Shown here piece after piece: positions 10,850-23,200 of a stretch of DNA of 64,000 nucleotides. A program made the position numbers and the translations under genes. Source of the DNA: Vicia villosa (taxonomy: Eukaryota; Streptophyta; Magnoliopsida; Fabales; Fabaceae). Position 1 is the stretch's first letter. Every line of letters starts with the position of its first letter. The notes under the pieces are model-generated. The model ran no database searches, was not told the DNA's origin, and was given only the letters and a program-made list of their open reading frames with translations. The stretch lies in NCBI RefSeq assembly GCF_029867415.1, contig NC_081180.1, forward strand, positions 150,217,068 through 150,281,067, in the 5' to 3' direction.

Positions 10850-11044
10850 TGTCGCGGGCGAAAAATCGTTTTGTTCCTCTTTTTTGTGGGATGAGACACC
10901 TGATGCCTTCTTTGGGCTCGAGTGCTCAAAAATGATTTTTCTTTTGTTTCGACCAAACTTTTTATTATTTCCAAAGTAGGAAAAGGAAAAAAGCTGCAAT
11001 AACCTAAAAGTGGGGGGAGAGATCTTTGGGTAAGAGGGTTGGTT

Positions 11045-11092
11045 ATACGAAGGGAAGGTATTAGCACCCAACGTATCTATAGTACTCTATAG
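11045..11092 (-). other. Tat LTR double hairpin, Ogre 3' LTR copy (hairpin III at 11291-11310)
   Basis: On the minus strand hairpin I (11092-11077) pairs CTATAG with CTATAG around an AGTA loop. Hairpin II (11076-11045) pairs ATACG with CGTAT and GGG with CCC across a T-T internal loop, capped by TGCTAATACCTT. The bulged hairpin III (GCACAAGG with CCTTGGC) is at 11310-11291. See 28537-28584 for the other LTR. Confidence 0.6.
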
Positions 11093-11530
11093 GTTTCTTT
11101 GCTTTGTTTTTCATTCCATGTTGTTGAGAGGTTCTTGTGAAATAGGTGGGACCTAAGGTGTTTGTTTGATTATGCTCGCAAAGATCATCGCGATCCTCTG
11201 CATACATATCCCTTAGAGGGAATCAGAGCATCTGTAGCTCGGGGTCTACGGGTGCTAAGGTTTGAGTAGTTTTTTTGTTTTGTTTTGCTCGCCAAGGATC
11301 GACCTTGTGCCTACGTATTCTCAAAGGGATGTTGAGAAAGTCAGAGCAATCGTAGTTCCCACTTATGCTAGTGGAAGCAAAGGAAAAGAGACAAATGTCA
11401 TCTAAATGTTCGATGTATCTAATCTATATCATCACATACATCTGTTTGATTTTGTTTGAAAATCTTTTCATTATAAGCCCTAGGCCATGCCACTTAGGGT
11501 GCTTAGAATGATAAAGATGTTTTTGTTGTT

Positions 11531-11750
11531 TAACCAGCCTTGTGGCAAAAACTTTCAATGAAGTCAGCCTTGTGACAAAAAGTTTTGATTAATCAGCCAG
11601 CCTTGTGGCAAAAGTTTCAATGAAGTCAGCCTTGTGACAAAAACTTTGATTAATCATCCAGTACGGTGGTAAAACGGTTTGATTGATTAGCCAGCCTTGT
11701 GGCAAAAGAAATTTGATTGATTAGCCAGCCTTGTGGCAAAAAAGTTTGAT
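11531..11750 (-). repeat. Tandem repeats with cagccttgtg core in the Ogre LTR
   Basis: About six imperfect units of roughly 35 to 45 bases share cagccttgtggcaaaa or cagccttgtgacaaaa, separated by tttgattgatta-like spacers. The right LTR copy is 29023-29242. A related core recurs in the 3' UTR at 16110-16420. Confidence 0.85.
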
Positions 11751-11839
11751 TGATTGATTGTTTGTGATGATATAGAAGAGATACTCCTATCATAGAGATG
11801 AAAAATGTCTAATCTCCTAGGGTATTTGATTTGGATATT

Positions 11840-12780
11840 GGGGATGCTTATAAGAAGCCCGTGGGTCCTTGTACGATGCCCAAGAGGAGGCTATCCGAGG
11901 GTCCTTGCATTGTAAGCCCAAGAGGAGGCTATGGGAGGGACAATCCAGGGTCCTTGCATTGGAAGCCCAAGAGGAGGCTATGGGAGGGTCACTCGTTTGT
12001 ACAAAGCCCAAGGGGAGGCATGGTATAGTTGGTTTGAGCTCTTAGAGCGATTTCACCGGGAAACCATACTCTATGTCCTAACCTAAACTAGGGAGATTCT
12101 TTGCACGAAGCCCAATAGGAGGCTATGGGGAACCTAGTGTTGTACTAAGTTGAACAAGTATATATAACACAAACACACATATGAACAAGTACGAACAAAT
12201 ATGAACAAGTACATGAACAGATATGAACAGTTATACATATATGACAAAGTGTGTGTATATAATGGAGTTTATGAAGGAAATATACCTGTAAGCATGATCC
12301 ATTTGTATACACAGGGGCTCGGGACTTATACTCGAGGAGAAGTCCACTTGAATTTATTCAAAGCTATGTAAACAGGTATTTACAAAGGGGTTTGGGACTT
12401 ATACCTACATGGAGGCCCATGGTATTTTTGGGAAGATTTAAAGAAACCTTCATTTTTGGTTTGTTATTCAAAGCTAAAAAACAAACTGATCGAGGTATGT
12501 ACAAAAAAGTGTGTGTACAATGAAATACCGAATTTCATGTACAGGAATGGGTATGTACAAAAGGGGCTTGGGACTTATACCTACGTGGAGGCCCATGGTA
12601 TATTTGAAAAGTTTTGTTTCTTTGAAGTTTGGTTGTTTTGAAAATGATTTGAAAATTGTTTGAAAAGATTTTATTTTGAAGAAGTTTTATTGTTTTGAAA
12701 AAAAACTGTACAAAAGGAAAAGAAATGGGACTTACACTCTCTAATATTCGAGAGGCCCCACATCATTTTGAAAATCAATT
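11840..12780 (-). repeat. Diverged repeat cassettes in the Ogre LTR
   Basis: Between 11840 and 12020 four units of about 45 bases share gcccaagaggaggctatggg and gggtccttg. Another agcccaataggaggctatgg lies at about 12110. Between 12310 and 12755 gggacttatac...gaggccc blocks recur about every 170 bases. The right LTR repeats this at 29331-30272. No coding potential is visible. Confidence 0.7.
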
Positions 12781-13218
12781 GATCAATTAAAAAAGATTTA
12801 ATCAATAGTTTCAAAAAGAAATGGTTTATTGTTTTGAAAAGAATGATCGTTTGTTTTAAAACAATTTGAATTTGACAAAAGTCAACTTAATTAAGTAAAA
12901 ATCAAATTTTAATGCTTAATTAAGACCTAAGTGATTAGGGTTTGATCACAAAAAATATTTACAAGTGATTAGGTTAAGAATCAAATGAAAAACAATATTT
13001 TAAAGTATTAAAAAACACTTAAAACATGTCATTTTAAACCTATTTAAAAATGTATTAAATAAATCTTTTTTGATGATTTTTTTTTGTATTCATAAAATAT
13101 GTATATTAAACAAAGAGTATGCAAAAAATGAAGTGAAAATAATGAATTTTGATTGGTTAAATTAATTGGTGAAGTTGTTAAAGAAAATGAAAGAAAATAG
13201 TGTCAAAAAAAAGTTTTG

Positions 13219-13292
13219 GTCCTGCCAGGGTTTGAACCCACGCCCTCTCTCTCACAACTCAAAATACTTGCCAACTGAGCTGCGCGCGCAGC
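13219..13292 (-). other. tRNA-like block with A-box and B-box in the Ogre LTR
   Basis: On the minus strand an A-box-like AGCTCAGTTGGC (13281-13270) is followed after 31 bases by a B-box-like GGTTCAAACC (13238-13229), the order and spacing of a tRNA gene. The GGGTTCAAACCC T-arm can pair. The acceptor ends do not pair, so this is not a working tRNA but a tRNA-derived relic or an internal Pol III promoter. It reads in the same direction as the Ogre. The other LTR has it at 30711-30785. Confidence 0.6.
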
Positions 13293-14236
13293 TTGTTATT
13301 CACATGCTTTCATTTAATTATATTTGAAAACAAACATTTGAATTTTTCAAACCAAAAAACGCGCCAAGAACACACCTTCAACTGATTTTTGAAAATCTTT
13401 GAAACTGGATTGTTTTGATCAAGTAGATAGTCTATCTTGCTCGGTTTTGGACGAGGAACACAATGGTATCATTTAATTGCATTTATTTTCACTCTAAGAT
13501 CATTGGTTTTCTGATGAACACGAAGAACCCTAATCTTATGATTCAATCTGAAATTGTGTATAATTGATGAATTGTGAAATTGATTGAGAGCTATTGATCA
13601 GTGATAGTGCAGAAACAAGATAGCAACTCAATTTTTCATTTATGATGCATGTATGTATGAGTTTGAAGTTCATAGCACTTACCTTCAAAAACGGCCAAGC
13701 TGGGATTCGAATTCTGCAATAGAGGTGTTACAGAAGTTGTTTGATGATCTGGATAGCTTCAATGGACCATATGGAAGGTGTCTGGATGCTTGGAGTGGAT
13801 TGAAAACATCTGGATCAGTTGGTGGAACCCGATCTGCAGTTGCTTCAAGTATGAATCGAGCTTGGTGATTCTGAAGTTTTTGATTGATGATGAGTGTTGG
13901 GATAGTTCATATGTGATATATATGAGGTGTTGGAAGTGTTAGTTTGGACAGATATAGCTTGGTATGGATTTTGGCATGATAAGGTTCAATATATGCAAAC
14001 ATGGAAGTGAGGTAGTGATTTTGAGTTTTGAGGTGTTTTTGGGTGTATGAGTGATTCAAACACATCCCATATGGTGTTTATGGTTTGCTAGAATCGTCAT
14101 TTTGGCCATAGCTTCAAGGATTTGGAGGTTGACATTTCTACCTCTTTGAAACTTAAGAAACTTGCATTCTAAGAAAGAAGAGAGAAAACCTATAATTGTG
14201 AGGTTTTGGTGTGAATTGAAGAGTGATTTGCACCTC

Positions 14237-14244
14237 TATTTATA
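14237..14244 (-). promoter_or_regulatory. TATA box of Ogre LTR (also 31730-31737)
   Basis: On the minus strand TATAAATA is followed by GAGGTGCAAATCACTC, the usual plant Pol II arrangement. It is identical in the 5' LTR at 31730-31737. It lies about 1.6 kb into the LTR, leaving about 3.4 kb of R/U5. Confidence 0.65.
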
Positions 14245-15826
14245 GGCCAAGAGTTCTGAACTCAGACCTTTGCAAGTTGATCAAGAATTGGTGATTTGGC
14301 TTAAGAGATAAAAAGGAATCTTTTACATTTAATGCAAAATGGTTAAAGTGACCAAACCATGGTTAAAACTCAAGCTTCTTATCCTCTTCCATTCTGATCT
14401 CAAATCAGAAAAATATCTCCAATTATTGCCTCTATGCATCATTATTTGGATCATTTGGCAAATTGGCTCATAACTTAGTGAAAATGGCATGAAATTTCAA
14501 GTGAAAAGTTCACTAATGTCAAAATTCAAAACCATAGCTACACTTCAAATTTTTTCATGCTCTTGGACATTTTGGAAAGCTCATGTTACACACTTCAAAA
14601 CCCTAGTTGAAAGTTTCTTCAAGATCTTTAAGGAAGTGGGTGAAAAAGATCCATGAACTTTGAGAAAAATGAAGTTTTAAGTGAAGTTTTCAAAAAGTAC
14701 CAACTTTGAAGCTCCATATCTCTTAAATGGTTGATCTTATGGAAAAAAATTATATGTGTCAAAGTTGTTCATTGGATCAAAATCTACAACTTTCATGTTG
14801 GAAGTTTTTTTCAGTTTGTAGGTGAAATTTTGAGTTATTCCCTTCCAAAGTTTGAAAAAAACCATGAAAAACACTTAGAAATTTTTCTAAGTATGGAAAG
14901 TCAAACTTTTGACTTTTTGATTCTTGATTGATTTTCTTGATTCTTCTTAATCAAATGACTTCATATATCATATATTGATGATTCAAAACTTCAAAAGTCA
15001 TGGTTGACCAAAATTCCCCAAAAGTCAATGGTGATCTTGTACAGTTGACTTTTTCAGACGAATCGCGTTTCTGGAGATTTCAAATGAAACAGGATATCCT
15101 CATCAAATGAATGGTATGAATGGATCATATTGAGGTATTGGAGGATATTGAATCATAGTTTGAGTTGTGACAACTTGTCCTGATTAAAAAGTCAGTTATT
15201 CAGTGAATTAGGTCAAAAACCCTAATTGTCGACCTGATGAAATTGATGACTGTGGATCTTGAATTGAGATGTAATTTCCATTGGATGTTGTCATAGGGAT
15301 TATTTAAAGATGATTGAAACCTTTGATTGACTTCCTGGGGATTTTTAGGGTTTCCCAAATGTGATTCCTGATTTTGGTCCCTGATAGTTCAAAACCCTAA
15401 TCTGATGATTTGAAATTTCACTGTTGATCAATCCTTGTGTAGGAGATGTCTTGAGCCAATAGATTAGGTCAAAATGATGCACTTGGGGTCTTGAGGTCAT
15501 GTCCCAAGTCATTAGGTCAAATCCTGAGCAAAAGTCAGGGGTATGCTATCTTCAGTCAAAACCCTAATCTGGTTGATTCAAAGCCTTTGAGCTTGTTGAA
15601 ATGAATCTCTGAAGACCAAATGTTGATTGTTGATGAAGATGATTCATTTGAAATGAAGGGAGAACAAAACCCTAATTGATTGTTACTTGTACTGACGAGT
15701 GATTTCCTGATCAAATCCTGCTGAGTCACAAGTAACAAACACAGGCTATGCAATTTGTTAGAGATGCAAATGATGCATATGCAATGATATGAGGTGGTAT
15801 CTTAGGTCAAAAATTGGGGTATGACA

Positions 15827-17817
15827 GATGCCCCTATTTAAGTTTCTTCAACCTGAGACATGAAGATTGAAAATCTTCGTTTTGATAGGGTAGAAGAGAC
15901 TTAAATATCAGAAGACGCGAATTTTGGACCTAAGATACCAAAATTGCGAATGATGCAAGGATGTCTTTACCGAGGGAATATCAAGAACTGACTCCGCTGG
16001 GGAAAAGAGATTGGGAAGGATACCTCAATCCGTTTTAGGAAGAGAATCCGTTTTATCGGGAAAGCAAGTGTATGTTTCACCTGGGAATAATAGCTTTGTA
16101 AGAAAAGCTTACCTATCGACATTATCGACTATCAGCATGGGGATAGACTTGTTTAATAATGCGAAGGTGAAAGGTATGAAACTGTGTTACCGACTATCAG
16201 CATGGTGATAGACTTGACAAGGTAAAAAGAGTTTCAAAGGTTCGGTTAATATTACCGACTATCAGCCTTGTGATAGACATGTTGAATAATATAACCAGAA
16301 CAAAAGGATTACCGACTACCAGCCTCGTGATAGTGGTTTGAAGACATGATCAATTATCAGCCGAGTGATAAAATGATCCTGGAGACTTTGCTAGGGAAAT
16401 TACTGGTTATTCAGCCTTGTGAACAGTAATAAGGCCCTGATCGTCAAATGGTCTTCATGATTGATTTCCTTGAGAGGAAATTTCTTTTGAAAGAAACATA
16501 AACTGCTCAGATGATGAGGCTATTGTTTATGGTCTATTTTTTCACGACTCTATTTGGTGGAATCGGAATTTGAATCTCTGGTAAAGACAGGGTTCTATCC
16601 AAGAATGAATTGGAAAGAAACAGTCAAACAAGACTTTGTACCCATGAGGAATGAGCTCAAATGGGATTTTCTCCTTCGTTTTGAGAGGAGAAACTAAAGC
16701 AACCTTCTTCCACGAGGAATGATCTTAGTGGGGAACTGGAGAAAGAAGATGTTCTTTCTGCTTATGGGTGACAATCTATTTGGAGAGATGACACGCCCAT
16801 ACTTGTTTCTTTTTTCTTTTTCTTTTTTTCTTTTTTTGCTTTTTTCTTTTTTTTTGGGATAGATATATCCTAAACAAGTGAACATTGAAAAATGCAAGAA
16901 TGCATAAATGATGAAATATGTATGAATGATGAATGTCATGAATGTAGCATGCATGCTGACGCTACTGACAGACAAAAGAGTATATACTGGAGAGGGACCG
17001 ATGCCGCAATACAACCAGATACTTGGCAAATGTTCTTCAACACGGTGTAGATAACACAGGTGATAAATGGTGTTGCGTGCTTTAAACTTCTCTGGGGAAG
17101 ATGAGCATCTTTTGAGATGGAAGAACTTCTTCACTGGAGATGGAAAACCTTCGTCACTGGGGATAAAAGACCTTCTTCACTGGGGATAGAAGAGCTTCGT
17201 CCTATGGAGATAGCTGTTGATGTTCCTTCTGTTGTTCATAACTCAAAGGAAAGTTTCGCTTTTATTTTGAAAAAGTGAAGGTAAATTCATTTAAAACTTT
17301 TTTTCTCTTTTTTTTCAAAAGTGAATAACACGATTAAAGCGTCATTTTGCAAGCTAAAAGAAATTAGAGATTGCAAACAAATGGGCACAAGGCTCAAATT
17401 TATTTAATAGGATGGTAATCAGCTAAAGGCGTGATTCCATGGAGTATTTACAAAAGTTGGAAATGGTAATTATGCGGAAAAGGCTACATTGAAAGCAATA
17501 ACCACTATTCCCTTACAACTTTGAGTTCCAACTGTGTTTGTCGCTTCAGATTGGCGATGATTTGGTCGTAGATCCTTTGATGGAAAAGACGATTTAGGTG
17601 ACGAAGTATGGACTGATGCAGTTACTTTGTCATAAATCCCTAATTTTTGCCTAGATTGCCCTTTCAGGTTTTCAATCTACCAGGATGAATTTTTTCTGTT
17701 TATTGTCTCTAATTTTTGCCTGGACCGCCCTTTCGGGTTTTCAGTTCACCGAGACACTCATTTTTGCCTAAGTCGCCCTTTGCGGGTTTTCAACTTACCG
17801 AGCTGTTCTTTTGTTTT
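15827..17817 (-). repeat. Ogre 3' UTR with several tandem-repeat blocks and polypurine tract
   Basis: There is no gene between the pol stop and the LTR. In plus coordinates, three units of about 57 bases with tttttgcct...cgccctttcgggttttca lie at 17645-17800, and ttcttcactggggatag repeats at about 17125-17205. A homopyrimidine run of about 55 bases is at 16803-16857. Units with accgactatcag...gtgatagacttg lie at 16110-16420. The polypurine tract (minus strand AACTTAAATAGGGGCATC) abuts the LTR at 15827. Repeat-rich 3' UTRs are known from Ogre-type elements and have been linked to the birth of satellites. Confidence 0.85.
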
Positions 17818-20800
17818 TTAGACAAAGTATTTCTTGACTGCATCAGCATTCACAGGATGTGGGAGTTCATCACCATCCATGGTTGCAAGAGTCATGGCGC
17901 CGCCAGAAAATGTTCTTTTGACAACATACGGGCCTTCGTAATTAGGAGACCATTTGCCCCTAGAATCTGGTTGAAAAGACAAGATCTTTTTAAGCACGAG
18001 GTCGCCTTCTTGAAATTCACGAGGTCGAACCTTTTTGTTAAAAGCTTGTTTCATCCTTGCTTGGTATAACTGTCCATGGCAAAGAGCAGTCATACGTTTT
18101 TCTTCGATTAAGTTCAACTGATCGTATCTGTTTTGACACCATTCAGCCTCTGATAACTTAGTCTCCATGAGGACTCTCATTGATGGGATTTCAACTTCTA
18201 CGGGGAGCACAGCTTCCATGCCGTATACTAGAGAAAAGGGAGTTGCCCCTGTTGAAGTACGCACTGAAGTACGGTACCCATGTAAAGCAAATGGCAGCAT
18301 TTCATGCCAGTCTTTGTAAGTGACGACCATTTTCTGGACGATCTTCTTAATATTCTTGTTGGCAGCTTCAACGGCGCCGTTCATTTTTGGTCTGTAAGGA
18401 GAAGAGTTATGATGCTCAATCTTGAATTCCTCACACAGTTCTTTCATCATTTTGTTGTTCAAGTTTGAACCATTGTCAGTAATGATCTTGCTGGGAACAC
18501 CATATCGGCAAATGATGTTATTCTTGATAAACCTCACAACCACTTGTCTTGTAACATTGGCGTAAGATGCTGCTTCGACCCATTTGGTGAAGTAATCAAT
18601 TGCTACCAAGATGAAACGATGACCGTTTGAAGCTTTCGGTTCGATCATTCCAATCATGTCGATACCCCACATGGAGAAAGGCCATGGAGATGAGAGAACA
18701 TTGAGTAGAGTCGGTGGCACATGGATCTTATCTGCGTAGATCTGGCACTTGTGACATCTCTTCACGTGTTTGTAACAGTCAGATTCCATTGTCAACCAAT
18801 AGTATCCTGCTCTTAAGATCTTCTTGGACATTGCATGCCCATTTGAATGAGTTCCAAAGGACCCTTCATGCACTTCATGCATTAACATGTCTGCTTCGTG
18901 TCTGTCCACGCATCTGAGCAAAACCATGTCGAAATTTCTTTTGTATAGCACATCTCCGTTTAGGAAGAAACTGCCAGAAAGTCTCCTTAGAGTTTTCTTA
19001 TCTTTGTTTGATGCCCCAAGCGGGTACTCTTGAGTTTGAAGGAAGCGCTTGATGTCGTGGAACCACGGTTTATCATCGATGACTGCTTCAGTTGCAAACA
19101 CATAGGCAGGCCTTTCAAGGCGCGTAATTCTGACTGTAGGCATATCGTTCCAATGATTGACTTCGAACATGGAAGATAGAGTAGCCAAGGCGTCTGCCAT
19201 TCGATTCTGATCTCGAGGTATATGATGCAATTCAACCTTGTTGAAGAAAGTCAACAGACGTCTTGCATAATCTCTGTAAGGAATCAAGCCAGGGTGGTAA
19301 GTTTCCCACTTGTCTTTGATTTGGTTGATCACGAGGGCTGAATCTCCATATATGTCTAGGATCTTGATCCTTAAGTCAATGGCTTCTTCGAGACCCATGA
19401 TACAAGCTTCATATTCTGCGATGTTGTTGGTGCAATCAAATAGCAGTCTGGCAGAGAATGGGATATGAGTACCCTTGGGAGTGATGATGATTGCCCCAAT
19501 TCCATTGCCATAAGCGTTTACTGCTCCATCAAAAATTAGGCCCCATCTTGATCCAGGATCAGGACCTTCTTCAGGTAATGGTTCGTCACAATCTTTCATC
19601 TTCAAGTACAAGACATCTTCATCAGGAAAGTCAAACTTGAGAGATTGATATTCATTAATTGGCTGATGTGCCAAGTGATCGGCGAGAATGCTTCCTTTGA
19701 CCGCTTTTTGAGCACGGTACTCAATGTCATACTCAGATAACAGCATTTGCCATCGGGCAATCCTTCCTGTTAATGCAGGCTTTTCAAAGACGTACTTGAT
19801 CGGATCCATTTTGGAGATTAACCAAGTAGTATTGTTGATCATGTATTGGCGGAGACGTTTTGAAGCCCAGGCCAAAGCACAACATGTTTTTTTGAGCATG
19901 GAGTAACGAGACTCACAGTCTGTGAATTTCTTACTCAGGTAATAGATAGCATGCTCTTTCTTACCGGTTTCATCTTGCTGTCCAAGCATACAGCCCATGG
20001 ATTCTTCTAACACAGTAAGGTACATGATTAATGGTCTCCCTTCAACTGGAGGAATCAATATTGGTGGTTCTAACAGGTACTCTTTGATACTGTCGAACGC
20101 TTTCTGGCAATCTTCAGTCCATACAACCCCCTGATCTTTGCGGAGAAGCTTGAAAATTGGCCCACAAGTAGCAGTCATTTGAGAGATAAATCTAGAGATG
20201 TAGTTCAATCGTCCGAGAAATCCTCTTACTTGCTTTTCAGTTTTTGGTGCAGGCATCTCTTGAATAGCTCTGACTTTGTCGGGATCTACTTCAATACCTC
20301 TTTGGCTGACAATGAAACCCAAGAGTTTTCCAGATCTAACCCCAAAAGTACATTTGTTAGGATTCAAGCGAAGCTGATATTTCCTTAGTCGTTGAAACAA
20401 CTTCAAAAGATATTCAATATGTTCTTCTTCTGTGCTGGACTTGGCTATCATGTCGTCCACATAAACTTCTATTTCTTTATGCATCATGTCATGAAAGAGA
20501 GTAGTCATTGCCCTTTGGTAAGTTGCGCCTGCATTTTTTAATCCAAATGGCATCACTTTGTAGCAAAAGGTACCCCATGGGGTGATGAAAGATGTCTTCT
20601 CCATGTCTTCAGGAGCCATCTTAATCTGATTATAACCGGAGAACCCGTCCATGAAGGAAAAGACGTTGAACTTAGCGGTGTTATCGACCAGCATGTCGAT
20701 ATGTGGTAATGGAAAGTCATCTTTAGGACTGGCTTTGTTCAAGTCACGGTAGTCAACACACATTCTGACCTTTCCATCTTTCTTCGGAACTGGCACTATG

Positions 20801-21283
20801 TTGGCCAACCATTGAGGATACTCAGAGGTGACAAGAAAACCTGCGTCGAGCTGTTTTTGAACTTCCACTTTGATCTTGTTAGCCATATCAGGGTGAGTCC
20901 TTCGCAATTTCTGCTTAACCGGCGGACATTCTGGCTTCAATGGCAAGTAATGCTGAACAATATTGGTATCCAACCCAGGCATGTCTTAGTAGGACCAAGC
21001 AAACACGTCAACATATTCTTTGAGAAGGTCTGTCAACTTACTCTTGATATCAGCATCAAGCAGCGATCCAATGGTCACTTCTTTTTTGTCTTCTTCAGAA
21101 CCCAAGTTAATCTTTTCTAAAGGCTCTTTGTGAGGCAGAATGGCTCTTTCCTCGTGCTTAAGTAATCGAGAGATCTCGTCCGGGATCTCCTCTTCTTCCT
21201 CTTCTTCGGCTTCGAACACAGGAAACTCAAAGTTGGGAGAGGGCATAGGGTTATTGCATTCAATGGGTTTATCAATAGTAAAT
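17818..21283 (-). pseudogene. pol: Ogre pol: RT, RNase H, archaeal-type RNase H, integrase (one in-frame stop)
   Basis: After the putative splice acceptor the frame has a Glu-rich segment, then LLKEYVDVFAWSY. An in-frame TAA (20986-20988) follows, and 1054 uninterrupted codons run from the ATG at 20982. From that ATG, RT has VDYRDLNKASPKDDFPLPHI (residues 76-95) and YVDD at 174-177. The first RNase H follows (about 290-440), then a second, archaeal-type RNase H with FDGA (D485), AEYEA (E523), GDSAL (D547) and ADAL (D597), the dual arrangement of the Tat lineage. Integrase has an H-H-C-C finger (H705/H712, C743/C746), catalytic D775, D836 and E872, and ends in NADAVKKYFV. Everything after the stop looks functional. 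The stop is one transition away from Gln and may be recent. Confidence 0.93.
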
Positions 21284-21638
21284 CTGCACATGTGATTTAT
21301 ATCTATTTCAGAAAATTTATGAATGCAGGAGTGTATGCAGATTTTTTTTGAAAAAGTTTTTTTTTTATTTTGGTTTTTTAGGATTACCATTTCCAGAAAA
21401 AAGCAAAAATAAAACATATAATGTAGGGAATTCAAAATGACATTTTATTTATGATTCATTTTTGAAACAAAGCCCTAAACACAAACTCATTTGTCTTGGG
21501 CAGGACAAAGAGGGAAACTTTTAAAAACAAAGCCATATACACAAAGTTATTTGGGCGGAACATTTAAAAGCAAAGCCCTATAAAACATCTCTCTGCTTTG
21601 GGCAAGGCAGGAGGTCAAAATAACAGCGAGGTGATTAC
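21284..21638 (-). other. Putative Ogre intron between protease and RT
   Basis: On the minus strand the protease frame ends at a TAA inside the donor: GTAATC starts at 21638. A long T/A-rich tract follows, and TGTGCAG ends at 21284. The exon phases agree: two bases of a Lys codon are left before the donor and one base comes after the acceptor, which puts the RT frame in register. The length would be 355 bases. An intron at this place is established for Ogre elements. The exact sites here are inferred. Confidence 0.6.
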
Positions 21639-23200
21639 TTTGAGCGGCGAACAACATTCGGAACGTCGACTGCTTTCCAGTAGCAACGAACTCCTCTGTG
21701 TATTATGTATTCAGGAAAATTCTCCCCTGAATTATCTTCAGTATTGACATTGACCGCTGGTCGAGCAGGATTTGAAGGTCCTGGTTTGTCAACCTTGTTC
21801 TTTGTAGAGTTGAAACGGTCTTCTTCTACTTCTTGAAGAGCATATGATGAGTCACAATCTTCAGAATTTTCAGGGTGTTCTTCCCAGTCTTCAGGATGAA
21901 GAGACTCATTGTCAGCGACACTTTCCGAGTCAGTTGCGGGACCATCTTCCCCTTCATCTTCAAAAATGGCATTTATGTGATAATAACCATCTTCAGGATT
22001 ATAAACCTTGGCAGGCGCGTTGAAGCTGAAATCTTCAGTAATTTCAGGCTGCTGAGAAAATTGACAGGGCTGATAAGCCTCTTCTGGTTGACTATTATAT
22101 TCAAAGGAATCTCCCCATCCAGTTGGTTGGATATCTTCAATCGCAACCTTTGAACTTTCAGGTGCAGTGTATTTCACCATATAATCAAATTTTCCACTTA
22201 GTTGTCCCAAGGTGTCCCAGATCTCTGCAGGAACAGGCTCAGTTTCTCTGCCTTTGGGTTTCTCTGACGGAGGATATGGTTCTTCCTGAGATATGTATCC
22301 CGAGTCATTGAGATAACATTTCCATTCTTCTTCAGTATCGGATAGACCTTCTTCGATGCATTCTTCAATAAGGACATTAACCTCTTGAGGAATTGGGTTA
22401 AGGAATCCTCCACTAATGAATGTTTCTTTGATCGGACGAAGGGTTTCATCCTTCTTGGTGCAGTTTGAGAATGTTGGTGAACATCCGAGACCTGCTCTAG
22501 TTTCATTCTTGGTAGGGATCACAACTTGCCCCCAGCCAGTGGTAGTTCCATCTTTCACTACTTTTACCGCCTCTTTGTAAGAAGAGATTGATGCTTTCTT
22601 TTTGGAAGATTCGTCTTCTAAAGAGAGACCTTGGAACTGAGTTCCTTCCACATCATCGGCACTTATTAAAGAGAAATTGGATAAATGGCTCACCATCAAG
22701 GCTTGTTCTCCACTTATTGTTACCAATTTTCCATTTGTTACAAACTTTAACTTTTGATGGAGCGTAGAAGTTACTGCCCCTGCTTCATGGATCCATGGTC
22801 GTCCCAACAGACAGCTATAAGCAGCTTGAATGTCCATGACCTGGAAGGTGATTTGAAATGTATGTGGACCAACTGTCATGGGAAGGTTGACTTCGCCGAT
22901 AACAGATTTTCGCGATCCATCAAATGCTTTGACAACTACACCACTGAACTTCATAGGCATTCCTTGGTAAGACAAGCGAGCAAGAGTCGTCTTTGGCATC
23001 ACATTCAAGGAAGATCCGGTGTCTACCAACACATTGGACAAAGAGTCTGACTGACAGTTCATAGAAATGTGCAAAGCAAGATTGTGATTTTTACCCTCCT
23101 CGGGGAGTTCTTCATCACAGAAGCTTAAATTGTTACAAGCTGTTATGTTGGCTATTATCCCATCAAAGTGGTCAACAGTCACATCATGATCTACAAAAGC
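21639..23200 (-). CDS. Ogre aspartic protease and linker (same frame as gag after one stop)
   Basis: This is the same frame as gag, separated only by the TAA at 23201-23203. The protease core has VLVDTGSSLNVMPKTTL (about 23030-22980, catalytic Asp in DTGSS) and YSCLLGRPWIHEAGAVTS (about 22815-22765). A long acidic, low-complexity linker follows, with repeated EE and PE runs, ending in ...NVVRRSK at the predicted splice donor. No ATG opens this segment, so it depends on read-through of the gag frame. Comparison with the surrounding frame suggests the stop replaced a Gln codon. Confidence 0.88.

Larger units (their letters stand above)
10850..15826 (-). repeat. Ogre 3' LTR
   Basis: In element orientation it starts TGTCATACCCC at 15826 and ends GCGACA at 10850 (4977 bases). 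It contains a TATA box, a tRNA-like block, two families of short tandem repeats and the Tat hairpin module near its end. Small open frames (for example 11831-12028, 13653-13868) are repeat translations without known domains. Its partner is 28341-33319. Confidence 0.95.

Noticed and set aside
11520..11760. CRISPR-like spaced repeats
   Set aside because: Repeats are imperfect, spacers are similar to each other, and the setting is a plant retrotransposon LTR.
13219..13292. A functional tRNA gene
   Set aside because: A- and B-box are present but the acceptor ends do not pair and no clean anticodon arm can be drawn; kept only as a tRNA-like block.
17716..18069. Plus-strand 117-codon frame overlapping the pol end
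   Set aside because: Shadow of the minus-strand integrase, whose conserved motifs are unmistakable.
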